Assembly (NCBI RefSeq): GCF_029351045.1
Contig: NZ_JARKIN010000001.1
Span: forward strand, 679,001 to 743,000
DNA from: Streptomyces sp. WMMB303
GTDB taxonomy: Bacteria > Actinomycetota > Actinomycetes > Streptomycetales > Streptomycetaceae
Length of the DNA: 64,000 nt
Direction of reading: 5' to 3'
The position numbers were made by a program, and so were the translations under genes. The notes beneath the pieces were generated by a model that was given only the letters and a program-made list of their open reading frames with translations, was not told the DNA's origin and searched no databases. Below are positions 11,790-22,607 of this stretch, one piece after another (position 1 is the stretch's first letter; the number at the start of each line of letters is the position of its first letter).

Positions 11790-12290
11790 ATGTCCAGCGA
11801 ATACGCCAAACAGCTCGGAGCCAAGCTCCGCGCCATCCGCACCCAGCAGGGCCTCTCCCTCCACGGTGTCGAGGAGAAGTCCCAGGGCCGCTGGAAGGCG
11901 GTCGTGGTGGGCTCGTACGAGCGCGGCGACCGGGCCGTGACCGTGCAGCGCCTCGCCGAGCTGGCCGACTTCTACGGAGTGCCGGTGCAGGAGCTGCTGC
12001 CGGGCACCACTCCGGGCGGGGCCGCCGAGCCGCCGCCGAAGCTGGTGCTCGACCTGGAGCGCCTGGCCCACGTCCCGGCCGACAAGGCGGGCCCGCTCCA
12101 GCGGTACGCGGCGACGATCCAGTCGCAGCGCGGGGACTACAACGGCAAGGTCCTCTCCATCCGCCAGGACGACCTGCGGACCCTGGCCGTCATCTACGAC
12201 CAGTCGCCCTCCGTGCTGACGGAGCAGCTCATCGGCTGGGGCGTGCTCGACGCGGACGCCCGCCGGGCCGTCTCGCACGAAGAGGTCTGA
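11790..12290 (+). CDS. bldD: BldD, c-di-GMP-responsive master repressor of development
   Basis: BldD dimerises around tetrameric cyclic di-GMP and represses sporulation genes during vegetative growth. The 166-residue protein has an N-terminal XRE-type helix-turn-helix (residues 5-68, ending PVQELLPG) and a C-terminal domain with the bipartite c-di-GMP signature intact: RGD at 114-116, eight residues, then RQDD at 125-128, the same numbering as characterised homologues. It is transcribed divergently from pyrR and converges on nusB. The start is ATG 11790, after GGGGAGCC. An operator-like palindrome covers its -10, so it is probably autorepressed. Confidence 0.98.
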   Translation: MSSEYAKQLGAKLRAIRTQQGLSLHGVEEKSQGRWKAVVVGSYERGDRAVTVQRLAELADFYGVPVQELLPGTTPGGAAEPPPKLVLDLERLAHVPADKAGPLQRYAATIQSQRGDYNGKVLSIRQDDLRTLAVIYDQSPSVLTEQLIGWGVLDADARRAVSHEEV

Positions 12291-12434
12291 CCCGTACGAC
12301 AAGGTCCGACCCCCTTCACCGAGGAGGCACGTCCCCCGTCCCGTCGAGGGGTCGGCTCCTCGACGTCGGGCAGCACATCCGTCGGCGCCGGGCTCCCTGC
12401 CCGCCGCGCGGCGGCGATCCGCTCCGCGGCGCAG

Positions 12435-12499
12435 ACCGGCGGTGCCGGACCGGCCCCACTCGTCCTCGGACGGGTCGTGCGTCGGCCGGCACCGCCGGT
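12435..12499. terminator. Bidirectional hairpin between bldD and nusB
   Basis: Arms of 14 bases at 12435-12448 (ACCGGCGGTGCCGG) and 12486-12499 are exact reverse complements, and the 37-base loop contains a further CGTCC/GGACG hairpin. The element lies midway in the 324-base gap between the two convergent genes and has no T run on either side. A weaker CGAGGAG/CTCCTCG pair lies at 12320-12362, close behind bldD. I see nothing else in the 12291-12614 gap. Confidence 0.6.
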
Positions 12500-12614
12500 T
12501 CCGTTTCGTGCGGCCGCTCTGCCGGCGGTCGCAGCAGTTCTCCCCGGCCACCGGGCCGGACACCCCCTGCCGGCGGGAAGAGCGGAAACCTCTCCCCGTC
12601 GCGGCGGGCGGGTG

Positions 12615-13040
12615 TCAGCGCAGGAGCGTCGGCTTGAGCTCCTTCAAGCGGCCGAGCAGGCCGTTGATGAAGCCCGGCGACTCGTCCGTCGAGAACTCCT
12701 TGGCGAGCTGGACGGCCTCGTCGATGGCGACCGCGTCGGGCACGTCGTCCACCCACAGCAGCTCGTAGAGGCCCAGGCGCAGGATGCCCCGGTCCACGTC
12801 GGGCATCCGGTCCAGGGTCCAGTCGACCGCGTAGGTGGACAGCAGCTCGTCGATACGCGCGGCGTTGCCCGCGTAGCCCTCGACGAGGGTCATCGTGTAC
12901 TCGGAGACCGGCGGCTGCCGGGAATCCGTCCGGGCGAGCCGCAACCAGTCCGCGAGCACGGTGCGCACGTCGGCACCACGCTGGTCGGCCTCGAAGAGGA
13001 TCTGGAAGGCACGCTTGCGGGCCTTGTTGCGTGCGGCCAC
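12615..13040 (-). CDS. nusB: Transcription antitermination factor NusB
   Basis: NusB pairs with NusE (S10) on boxA RNA to assemble the rRNA antitermination complex. The 141-residue all-helical protein has the typical opening ARNKARKRAFQILFEADQRG and the conserved ILRLGLYELLWVDDVPDAVAIDEAVQLAKEFSTDESPGFINGLLGRL block at 85-131. Length is standard. The GTG start at 13040 lies 2 bases after the efp stop, with only a weak ribosome-binding site (GGGTGA) inside efp, so translation probably depends on coupling to efp. Confidence 0.96.
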   Translation of the reverse strand: MAARNKARKRAFQILFEADQRGADVRTVLADWLRLARTDSRQPPVSEYTMTLVEGYAGNAARIDELLSTYAVDWTLDRMPDVDRGILRLGLYELLWVDDVPDAVAIDEAVQLAKEFSTDESPGFINGLLGRLKELKPTLLR

Positions 13041-13042
13041 GG

Positions 13043-13609
13043 TTAGCTGTTCACCCGGCCGAGGTACTCGCCGGAGCGCGTGTCGACCTTGATCTTCTCA
13101 TCGGTGGTGATGAAGAGCGGCACCTGGATGCTGTAGCCGGTCTCCAGCTCGGCAGGCTTGGAGCCGCCGGTGGAGCGGTCGCCCTGGACGCCCGGTTCGG
13201 TGTGCTTGATCTTGAGCTCGACGGCGGCCGGCAGCTCCACGTAGAGCACCTCGCCCTCGTGCTGCGCGACCGTGGCGTCGAAGCCCTCGATCAGGTAGTT
13301 GGCCGCGTCACCGACGGTCTTGCGGTCGATGTGGAGCTGGTCGAAGGTCTGCATGTCCATGAAGACGAAGTAGTCGCCGTCCATGTACGAGAACTGCATG
13401 TCCCGTCGGTCCACAGTGGCCGTCTCGACCTTGGTACCCGCGTTGAACGTCTTGTCGACGATCTTGCCGGAGAGGACGTTCTTCAGCTTCGTACGGACAA
13501 AAGCCGGCCCCTTGCCGGGCTTGACGTGCTGGAACTCGACAACGGACCAGAGCTGGCCGCCGTCGAGCTTGAGCACCATGCCGTTCTTGAGGTCGTTCGT
13601 GGATGCCAC
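13043..13609 (-). CDS. efp: Elongation factor P
   Basis: EF-P binds between P and E sites of stalled ribosomes and promotes peptide bonds at polyproline stretches. The 188-residue protein has the KOW-like N-domain and two OB domains, ending in the standard LGRVNS. The loop tip reads KPGKGPAF (30-37) with lysine 33. This PGKGP form is the actinobacterial subfamily reported to work without lysine modification; no epmA, epmB or ymfI-like gene is nearby. I chose GTG 13609 ([10 protein letters not shown]) with AGGAG 10 bases upstream; the longer frame to 13657 is not family-like. It precedes nusB. Confidence 0.96.
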   Translation of the reverse strand: MASTNDLKNGMVLKLDGGQLWSVVEFQHVKPGKGPAFVRTKLKNVLSGKIVDKTFNAGTKVETATVDRRDMQFSYMDGDYFVFMDMQTFDQLHIDRKTVGDAANYLIEGFDATVAQHEGEVLYVELPAAVELKIKHTEPGVQGDRSTGGSKPAELETGYSIQVPLFITTDEKIKVDTRSGEYLGRVNS

Positions 13610-13693
13610 GGTTGCGGAATCTCCTGAGACTGCTGCGGAGACCAGGGCGACTGCCACGCCTCCGACGGCCCGTGGGCTGAGCCCCCGCGGGGG

Positions 13694-14851
13694 CTAGAGG
13701 GCGAGCAGCTCCTTGGTCGTGATGGTGAGTAGCTCGGGTCCGCCGTCCGCCTGCGGGCGGACGACGAGTGTGTCGTCGATCCGGACACCGCCCCGGCCCG
13801 GGAGATGGACCCCCGGTTCGACGGTGACCGGCACACAAGCGTCCAGTTTACCCACGGCCTCGGGCGACAGCCGAGGGTCCTCACCGATTTCCAGGCCGAC
13901 CCCGTGCCCCGTCGACTCACCCAGCGCCGCCCCGTGCCCCGCCGCCGCCAGCACCTGGCGCGCGGCGCGGTCCACCTCACGGCACTCGGCACCCGGCCCC
14001 AGCGCCTCCCGGGCAGCCCGCTGAGCGGCGAAGACGGTGTCATAGAGCTCGATCTGCCACGGCTCGGGCGCGGTGCCGATGACGAAGGTGCGGCCGATCT
14101 GACAGCCGTATCCGTGGTAGCGGGCCCCCAGCCGGACGGAGAGAAAATCCCCCTCCTCCACCCGCCGGTCGGTCGGCCGGTGTCCGGGCAGTCCGGAGTT
14201 GGGGCCGGCCGCGACCGAGGTGGGCAGCGCGGCGCCCTCCGCGCCGTGGTCGATGAGCCGGCGCTCCAGCTCCAGCGCGAGATGCCGTTCGGTGCGCCCC
14301 ACCAGGATCGACTCCAGCAGCTCGCCGAGGGCCTGATCGGTGATCTCCGCGGCGACCCGCAGCGCGGAGATCTCCTCCTCGTCCTTGATCACCCGCTGCT
14401 GTTCCACCGCCAGCCCGAGGTCCGCGAGCCGCACCGAGGGCGCGACGGCCGCCAGCGCCCGGTGCCGCGCGACGGTCAGATGGTGCTCCTCCACGGCCAG
14501 CGCACCGGCACCGCTCCGTTCGGCGATCCCGGCGGCGGCCACGGCCGCGTCGTACCCGGCCGCGCCGTGCGCCTCCGCGGAATCCGTCCCGCTGGGCACC
14601 TCAAGGGTGAGCTCACGCAGGTCGTCGGCCGGATGGGCACCGTTGGCCGGGCCCTCCCCCGGAGCCGACACCAGGGTGTCCGCGCCGTCCGGACCCAGCA
14701 GCAGGACGCTGCCGGGCGCGGCACGGCCGGTCAGATACCGGACATTGGCCGGACGGGAGACCAGCACCGCGTCTGCGGGACCGTCGTGGGCGGTGCTCGC
14801 CGCGCAGCGGTCACGCAGCCGGGCACGGCGGGACACATGCACCTCGGACAT
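13694..14851 (-). CDS. M24 (Xaa-Pro peptidase-like) protein with altered metal site
   Basis: A 385-residue two-domain protein: a creatinase-type N-domain (about 1-150) and an M24 pita-bread C-domain (about 160-385). Relatives are usually labelled PepQ or aminopeptidase P. Only part of the five-ligand dimetal site is present: the expected first Asp is R240 (FLSVRLGARY), the second is Q251 (GCQIGRTF), His316 (GHGVG) and Glu345 (VEPG) remain, and the last Glu is D359 (VRIDD). Canonical dinuclear peptidase activity is therefore doubtful. It is upstream of efp, as pepQ is in M. tuberculosis. The ATG at 14851 begins MSEVHVSRRARL. GCCCCCGCGGGGGC at 13681-13694 may terminate it. Confidence 0.88.
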   Translation of the reverse strand: MSEVHVSRRARLRDRCAASTAHDGPADAVLVSRPANVRYLTGRAAPGSVLLLGPDGADTLVSAPGEGPANGAHPADDLRELTLEVPSGTDSAEAHGAAGYDAAVAAAGIAERSGAGALAVEEHHLTVARHRALAAVAPSVRLADLGLAVEQQRVIKDEEEISALRVAAEITDQALGELLESILVGRTERHLALELERRLIDHGAEGAALPTSVAAGPNSGLPGHRPTDRRVEEGDFLSVRLGARYHGYGCQIGRTFVIGTAPEPWQIELYDTVFAAQRAAREALGPGAECREVDRAARQVLAAAGHGAALGESTGHGVGLEIGEDPRLSPEAVGKLDACVPVTVEPGVHLPGRGGVRIDDTLVVRPQADGGPELLTITTKELLAL

Positions 14852-14945
14852 ATGCCGAGGGTACGCAGCGCCAGGCCGGACGGCCGCCCGGACACGGCCG
14901 TGCGGGCGACCCGGGAGAGAGCGTCGACTCGCCCGCCGAACGACG

Positions 14946-14994
14946 GTGCGGCCGCCCGGGAGCGCCGGGGCGCTCCGGGGTCCGGCGGCCGCAC
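14946..14994 (-). terminator. Large G+C hairpin downstream of the P-loop gene
   Basis: Outer arms GTGCGGCCGCC (14946-14956) and GGCGGCCGCAC (14984-14994) are exact, and an inner GGAGCGCC/GGCGCTCC pair continues the stem. It lies 43 bases after the stop of the upstream P-loop gene and about 95 bases before the M24 gene, so it likely separates two transcription units. It has no T run. Confidence 0.65.
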
Positions 14995-15036
14995 GGGGAG
15001 CACCCGTGGGAGGGCCCGCGGCGCTGCCGTCGCCGG

Positions 15037-16011
15037 CTACCAGCTCACCGGGCTGGCCAGGCTGCGCGCGACCACATTGTCGAGCATGTGCGCGGTGCTG
15101 GCCACGTCCTGGCGCGAGTTGTCGATGATCGGCAGCCCGGAGCTGTACCAGCCCGCCATCCGGCCGTGGATGTGCGCCACCTCCTCGTCGGAGAGCCGCC
15201 TGTTGCCGGTGCGCTCCGCGTTCCGCTCCAGGACGATGTCCAGCCCGGGAAGCAGCACCACGGGGATGAGCCCGGGGCCCACGTGCCGCTTCCAGCCGCC
15301 GAGCCCGATGACGGGCCAGTCGGGGAAGACCGCGTCGTCCAGGATGCAGGAGATGCCGTTGGCCAGGAAGTTGCGGGCTGCGAAGCCGCAGGTCCGCCGG
15401 GCCAGACGGTACTGGGCCTCGGAGTTCTCGTTCCAGCCCGTCTGCGGATCGGCGAAGCCCGAGTGCACCCATTCGCGTACATCGTCGAGGCTGATGTGGG
15501 CCGTGGGGACCGCCCGGTGCCCGGCCCAGTAGCGGGCGACCGTGGTCTTGCCCGCACCGGCCGGACCGATCAGCAGCACGGCGACCGCCGCCCGGGTGGC
15601 GTCCAGCTGGGCCGGGGTGGCGCCGGGGGCCGGGACCTCGACCGGCGCGCCCGGCGGCAGCTTGACATGGCCCGTCGACTCTCCCCCGGGTGGAGCGCTG
15701 CCCGGCTGCGGAGGTGCGCCCGCGGGGGGCGCGGGCGGCGCGGATTCGGCCGGAGCGCGGTCCGGACCGGGACGCGGGTGCTGCTGGGGCGGCTGAGTCG
15801 GCTGCGGAGGCCGAGTCGGCTGGGAAGCCGGGGCGTGCGGGTGAGGAGGCTGCGGCGGAGGGGCCTGCGGGTGCGGGCGCGGCGGTGGCGCCTGCGGATG
15901 AGGGGGCTGCGGCGCCGGTTCCGGTGCCGAACGGGCACCGGGGGCCGGCGGGGGTGCGGACCACTGCGCCCCGAAGCCTCCGTAGGCGCCTCGGGCACCG
16001 TTGTGCTGCAT
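15037..16011 (-). CDS. P-loop ATP/GTP-binding protein with proline-rich N-terminus
   Basis: A 324-residue protein of unknown role. Residues 1-130 are extremely Pro/Gln/His/Ala-rich (repeated PHPQAPPP-like units) and presumably disordered. Residues 140-324 form an AAA_33-like nucleotide kinase fold: Walker A GPAGAGKTT at 149-157, then AHISLDDVREWV with a Walker B-like acidic pair, and later a basic ERNAERTGNRRLSDEEV segment resembling a kinase lid. It lies between the M24 gene and aroB, where M. tuberculosis carries aroD. The substrate cannot be told from sequence. It could be a small-molecule or RNA kinase; the proline-rich tail suggests protein contacts. Confidence 0.85.
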   Translation of the reverse strand: MQHNGARGAYGGFGAQWSAPPPAPGARSAPEPAPQPPHPQAPPPRPHPQAPPPQPPHPHAPASQPTRPPQPTQPPQQHPRPGPDRAPAESAPPAPPAGAPPQPGSAPPGGESTGHVKLPPGAPVEVPAPGATPAQLDATRAAVAVLLIGPAGAGKTTVARYWAGHRAVPTAHISLDDVREWVHSGFADPQTGWNENSEAQYRLARRTCGFAARNFLANGISCILDDAVFPDWPVIGLGGWKRHVGPGLIPVVLLPGLDIVLERNAERTGNRRLSDEEVAHIHGRMAGWYSSGLPIIDNSRQDVASTAHMLDNVVARSLASPVSW

Positions 16012-16195
16012 CCGGACCCCAACTCCGTCCCGCGTGTGAAGGCGTTGCGGCGCAACGCCGAGTGTTGTGCGAATACTGACGGTACCTTCCCCGTCCGTGT
16101 CCGTGTGAACGGCCGGATCCGCTCCCGAGTGCCCGACGCGCGCGCCGACCGCTCCGGTTCCCGCGCCACCGGCTGCGCCGGGGGCAGGACCCGGC

Positions 16196-16214
16196 CCCCG
16201 GCTTCAGGCCGGGG
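16196..16214 (-). terminator. Short hairpin downstream of aroB
   Basis: CCCCGGC (16196-16202) and GCCGGGG (16208-16214) form a 7-bp stem with a 5-base loop, 31 bases after the aroB stop. Further GGACC/GGTCC-like pairing flanks it. It has no T run, and the call is modest. Confidence 0.45.
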
Positions 16215-16244
16215 ACCGGTGCGGTGCCGGAGTCCGGACAGAGG

Positions 16245-19056
<2,812 letters not shown>

Positions 19057-19173
19057 CGGTGCTCCTCTCGGCCGCTTCGCGGCCCGTCCACGTTCCTGGG
19101 CACGATCCTCCCATGCCGTCGGAGAGGCGACTGCCCCAAGCCCGCACCGTCCCGCCATGTGGGCAGCGCCACC

Positions 19174-19202
19174 GTTCCCCCGGGCCGCCTCCCCCGGGGA
19201 AC
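19174..19202 (-). terminator. Hairpin between aroE and aroC
   Basis: GTTCCCCCGGG (from 19174) pairs with CCCGGGGAAC (ending 19202) with one slipped C. It lies 30 bases after the aroE stop and about 118 bases before the aroC start, so aroE probably ends an upstream unit. It has no T run. Confidence 0.5.
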
Positions 19203-19231
19203 CGGGTCGGGTGCGTCCGGCGGCCGCCGGG

Positions 19232-20089
19232 TCACCCCGCGCGGGCCGCCAGCTCCGCCTCGCCGGCCGCCCGCATGGCGGCGAGCGGTGCGGGGCCCCG
19301 GCCGGTCATCAGCTCCACCTGGAGCACGGCCTGGTGCACCAGCAGGTCGAGACCGCCCAGTACCGGGCCGTGCCAGGCGGCGGCCAGCGCGGTCGGCCAC
19401 GGGTCGTAGAGGACGTCGAAGAGGGTGCCGCCCGCGGCGGGCGCGGCGGCGGCCAGTCCGTCGGTGGCGCCCACGGGAGTGGTGGAGATGACCAGGGGCG
19501 CCCCCAGCCCTTCGGCGGCCCGCGCCCAGTCGGCGGTCCGCACGGCCACGCCGAGCCGCTCCCCCCAGCCCCGCATCTCACGGGCCCGCTCCGCGCTGCG
19601 CACATAGACGGTGATCTCGCCGCTTCCGCCCGCGCAGACCTGCGCGAGGGCGGCCAGTGCCGAGGACGCGGTGGCGCCCGCGCCCAGCACGGTGGCGCTC
19701 TCCACGGAGCGGATGCCCCGCTCCCGGAGTGCGGCGACCATGCCCGGCACGTCGGTGTTGTCCCCGGTGCGGCGCCCGTCCTCGGTGAAGAGCACGGTGT
19801 TGACGGCCTCCACGGAGGCGGCCGTCGGGCTGATCCCGTCGAGCAGCGGGATGACGGCCCGCTTCAGCGGCATGGTCAGGGACAGCCCCGCCCACCGGCC
19901 CGCCCGGTCGTCCAGGCGGGCGAGAAAGTCGCCGATGCCTTGCTCGTCCACCTGGTACCGGTCATAGGTCCAGTTGCCGAGGCCCAGCTCGGCGTAGGCG
20001 GCCCGGTGCAGCACGGGCGAGAGGGAGTGGGCGACCGGTGATCCGAGGACGGCGGCGCGCCTGACCTCCTGCCCGGTGGTGGCCGGCAT
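19232..20089 (-). CDS. aroE: Shikimate dehydrogenase
   Basis: NADP-dependent reduction of 3-dehydroshikimate. The 285-residue protein has the substrate signature [11 protein letters not shown] (22-32), the catalytic lysine in [10 protein letters not shown], the NTV and GDNTDVPG motifs, and the dinucleotide loop [10 protein letters not shown]. The ATG at 20089 overlaps the mltG stop by one base (TGATG). It follows alaS, ruvX and mltG in the same direction, the order also seen in mycobacteria. Confidence 0.95.
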   Translation of the reverse strand: MPATTGQEVRRAAVLGSPVAHSLSPVLHRAAYAELGLGNWTYDRYQVDEQGIGDFLARLDDRAGRWAGLSLTMPLKRAVIPLLDGISPTAASVEAVNTVLFTEDGRRTGDNTDVPGMVAALRERGIRSVESATVLGAGATASSALAALAQVCAGGSGEITVYVRSAERAREMRGWGERLGVAVRTADWARAAEGLGAPLVISTTPVGATDGLAAAAPAAGGTLFDVLYDPWPTALAAAWHGPVLGGLDLLVHQAVLQVELMTGRGPAPLAAMRAAGEAELAARAG

Positions 20090-21963
20090 CAGTCCCCGGC
20101 CTCCTTCTTCTTGCGCTGTTCCTTGTTGAAGTCTTCGACGTTCTTCTGGTGTTCCCGCGCGCTGTCGGTGAAGCGGGTGTCGCCGGGCTTGACCGTGACG
20201 AAGTACAGCCAGTCGCCCTCGGTCGGCTCGAGCGCCGCTTCGATCGCCTGGTGCCCGGGGTTGCCGATCGGGCCTGGCGGGAGCCCCTTGTGCAGGTAAG
20301 TGTTGTACGGCGAGGGGTACTTGGTGTCGGCGACCGAGGTGTTCAGGGTCGAGCGCCCCATCGCGTAGTTGATGGTGGAGTCGAAGCCCAGCCGCATGTC
20401 CTTCTCGAGGCGGTTGTGGATGACGCGGGAGACCTTGCCGAACTCGTGGTCCTGCTGGGCCTCCGCCTGCACGAGCGAAGCGATGGTGAGGACCTCCTTC
20501 GGCGTCTTGCCGCTCTTCTCGGCCTTCTCCTCCAGCCCGGTCCTGGCGTACTCGGACTCGGCCCGCTTGACCATCTTGCGCAGCACGTCCCGCGGCTTGC
20601 TCTCCTTGCCGATGCTGTACTTGGAGGGGAAGAGGAAACCTTCCGGCTTGCCGTCCGCCCAGTCGGGCAGGCCGATGTCGCCGGACTCGGCGGCCTTCTT
20701 CGTGGTCCCCTTCGACACGTCCAGCTTCTTGTCGATCTCGGCGTAGATCTTCGAGGCCCGCCAGCCCTCGACGACGATGAGGCCGTTCTGGCTGGCCGGG
20801 TCGAGCATCATCGCCACGGCCTCCGCACCGGACATCCGCTTGCGGAGGGTGTAGGTACCGGCCTGGATGCTCTGGGCCTTCTCGTTGCCGTCGGCAGCTT
20901 CCACGAAGGCACCGGGGCTCTTGACCACGCCCCCCTTCTCGAGGACCTGCCCCATCTCGGCGAGCGAGGCGCCCTCCGGGATGTCGACCATGACCTCGCC
21001 GGAACCGCTGCCCGAGTAGTCGGGAGCCGCCCCGAAGTGGCTCTGGTAGAAGTCGTGGCCGACATACCCGACGACTCCCACCCCCGCCACGAGGGCGGCG
21101 ACGATGACCAGCCCGCAGCCGCGCCGGCGCTTGGGCCTGCCGCCGCGCTCCCGGCCCCTGCGTCCACGGTCGTCGTGCTCGCCGTAGTCGCCGCCGTCCT
21201 CGTCGTAGTCCTCGTCACGGTCCGCGAAGAAGGCATGCTCGCCCTGGTCCGGGCCCGGGTCCCAGCCCGTCTCCGGGTCCGGTTCCGGTGCCTCCCGGGG
21301 CCGGGGCACCGGCTGCTGCTGCGGGTCGGCGGGGGCGGGTGGGTAGCCGCCCTGCGCGCCGTAGTGGCCGGGGTTCGGTGGGGCGCCGTACTCGTCCGTC
21401 GGGTATTCACCGGTCGGATACTCGCCGGTGTGGTGGCCCCCGGGGTACGGGCCGGAGGGGTACTCACCGGTCGCGTACGGATCGCCGGGGTACTGCGGAT
21501 GCGGGCCCCCGACGGGATGCTCACCCGTGCCGTGGCCGACGTCGGGGTAGGCACCGGCCGGATAGCTCCCGGCCGGGTATCCGGGCTGATACCCGCCGGT
21601 GGCGTACTCGCCGGTCGGGTATTCGCCCGTGGAGTGGCCCCCGGTGCGGTATCCGTCCGCGGCGTAGAGGTCCGGGTAGGGGCCGGCGTGCGGCGGCTCC
21701 GGGTACCCGGAGCCGTACCCGGGATTGCCGGCGGGGGGCTGCTGCCCGGTGCCGTCCCAGCCGCCGGGGGCGTACTGCTGCGGGTACTGCTGCTCGGCGT
21801 ACGGGGACCCGGGGTGGCCGGAGTACTGCCCCTGCTGCTGGGGAACCTGCTGCCAGCCGCTCTGGTACCCGGCCTGCTGGGCCGTGTTCCACTCCTGGTC
21901 CCCGTAGAGGGGGTCGTCAGGGTGCCACGGTTGGGAGCCATGGCCCTGGTCGTACTCAGTCAT
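20089..21963 (-). CDS. mltG: MltG endolytic transglycosylase with Gly/Tyr-repeat cytoplasmic tail
   Basis: MltG (YceG family) cleaves nascent peptidoglycan at the membrane and sets glycan chain length. The 624-residue protein is much longer than the usual 340-400 because residues 1-240 are a disordered Gln/Gly/Tyr/Pro tail with many YPTGEY- and YPxG-like repeats (clearest at 105-192), followed by an acidic and then Arg/Lys-rich stretch (241-281). A single membrane helix spans about 282-302. The YceG domain (~320-620) keeps IASLVQAEAQQ, whose Glu501 is the candidate catalytic acid, and MRLGFDSTINYAMG. I use ATG 21963 (MTEYDQGHGS). Confidence 0.94.
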   Translation of the reverse strand: MTEYDQGHGSQPWHPDDPLYGDQEWNTAQQAGYQSGWQQVPQQQGQYSGHPGSPYAEQQYPQQYAPGGWDGTGQQPPAGNPGYGSGYPEPPHAGPYPDLYAADGYRTGGHSTGEYPTGEYATGGYQPGYPAGSYPAGAYPDVGHGTGEHPVGGPHPQYPGDPYATGEYPSGPYPGGHHTGEYPTGEYPTDEYGAPPNPGHYGAQGGYPPAPADPQQQPVPRPREAPEPDPETGWDPGPDQGEHAFFADRDEDYDEDGGDYGEHDDRGRRGRERGGRPKRRRGCGLVIVAALVAGVGVVGYVGHDFYQSHFGAAPDYSGSGSGEVMVDIPEGASLAEMGQVLEKGGVVKSPGAFVEAADGNEKAQSIQAGTYTLRKRMSGAEAVAMMLDPASQNGLIVVEGWRASKIYAEIDKKLDVSKGTTKKAAESGDIGLPDWADGKPEGFLFPSKYSIGKESKPRDVLRKMVKRAESEYARTGLEEKAEKSGKTPKEVLTIASLVQAEAQQDHEFGKVSRVIHNRLEKDMRLGFDSTINYAMGRSTLNTSVADTKYPSPYNTYLHKGLPPGPIGNPGHQAIEAALEPTEGDWLYFVTVKPGDTRFTDSAREHQKNVEDFNKEQRKKKEAGD

Positions 21964-22103
21964 CGATCCCCTTGCCACGCGGAAGCGGCAGCTGTGACGC
22001 ACCGGAGCTGTCCCGGGGCCCCGTACGGACGCACTGCGCCCGGGGCGCGCCGGATGGGTGCAGCGGCGGCTGCCGTGTCGCGCGGAACGTTACCGCACAG
22101 CGA

Positions 22104-22607
22104 TCAGACAACCACTTCGACGCACTGCCCCGGCGGCCGGCCGGAGGTCCGCTCGGTCTCCAGCGCGCTCTGCAGGATCACCACGGCGGCCGCCTGGTCG
22201 ATACGTGAACGTCCCTTTTTGGCACCGACTCCGGAGGCCCGCATCCCCTGCGCGGCCGTGACCGTCGACAGCCGTTCGTCGACGAGGCGGACCGGAACAG
22301 GTGTGATGTTTTTCGCCAACTCCTGTGCGAAATCACGAACCTTGGCGGCCGCCGGACCCTCGCCGCCGTGCAGCGAACGCGGCAGCCCGACGACGACCTC
22401 CAGCGGCTCGTACTCCGCGACCAGCGCCGCCAGCCGCCGCCGGGCGGCCGGGACGTCCCGCCCGGGAACCGTCTCCACCGGGGTGGCCAGGACCCCGTCG
22501 GGGTCGCTGGAGGCGACCCCGATCCTGGCGTCCCCGACATCCACGGCGAGCCGCCGGCCGCGCCGGAAGGGCGCGGCCTCCTCGGACGGCGCGGCGCCGG
22601 GGACCAT
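22104..22607 (-). CDS. ruvX: YqgF/RuvX family RNase H-fold nuclease
   Basis: A 167-residue protein of the YqgF family, linked to 16S rRNA 5'-end maturation and also called a putative Holliday junction resolvase. The RNase H fold is visible: LAVDVGDARIGVASSD carries the first catalytic Asp (near 22-37), VVVGLPRSLHG, then VRLVDERLST with the Glu, and DQAAAVVILQ with the last acid. The ATG at 22607 shares a base with the alaS stop. About 16 extra N-terminal residues precede the core. A 140-base spacer with no clear hairpin separates it from mltG. Confidence 0.93.
   Translation of the reverse strand: MVPGAAPSEEAAPFRRGRRLAVDVGDARIGVASSDPDGVLATPVETVPGRDVPAARRRLAALVAEYEPLEVVVGLPRSLHGGEGPAAAKVRDFAQELAKNITPVPVRLVDERLSTVTAAQGMRASGVGAKKGRSRIDQAAAVVILQSALETERTSGRPPGQCVEVVV

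Noticed and set aside
21400..21900. Repeated short units resembling a CRISPR array or satellite
   Set aside because: The units are degenerate codon-level repeats within the mltG coding sequence, in frame, with no spacer structure.
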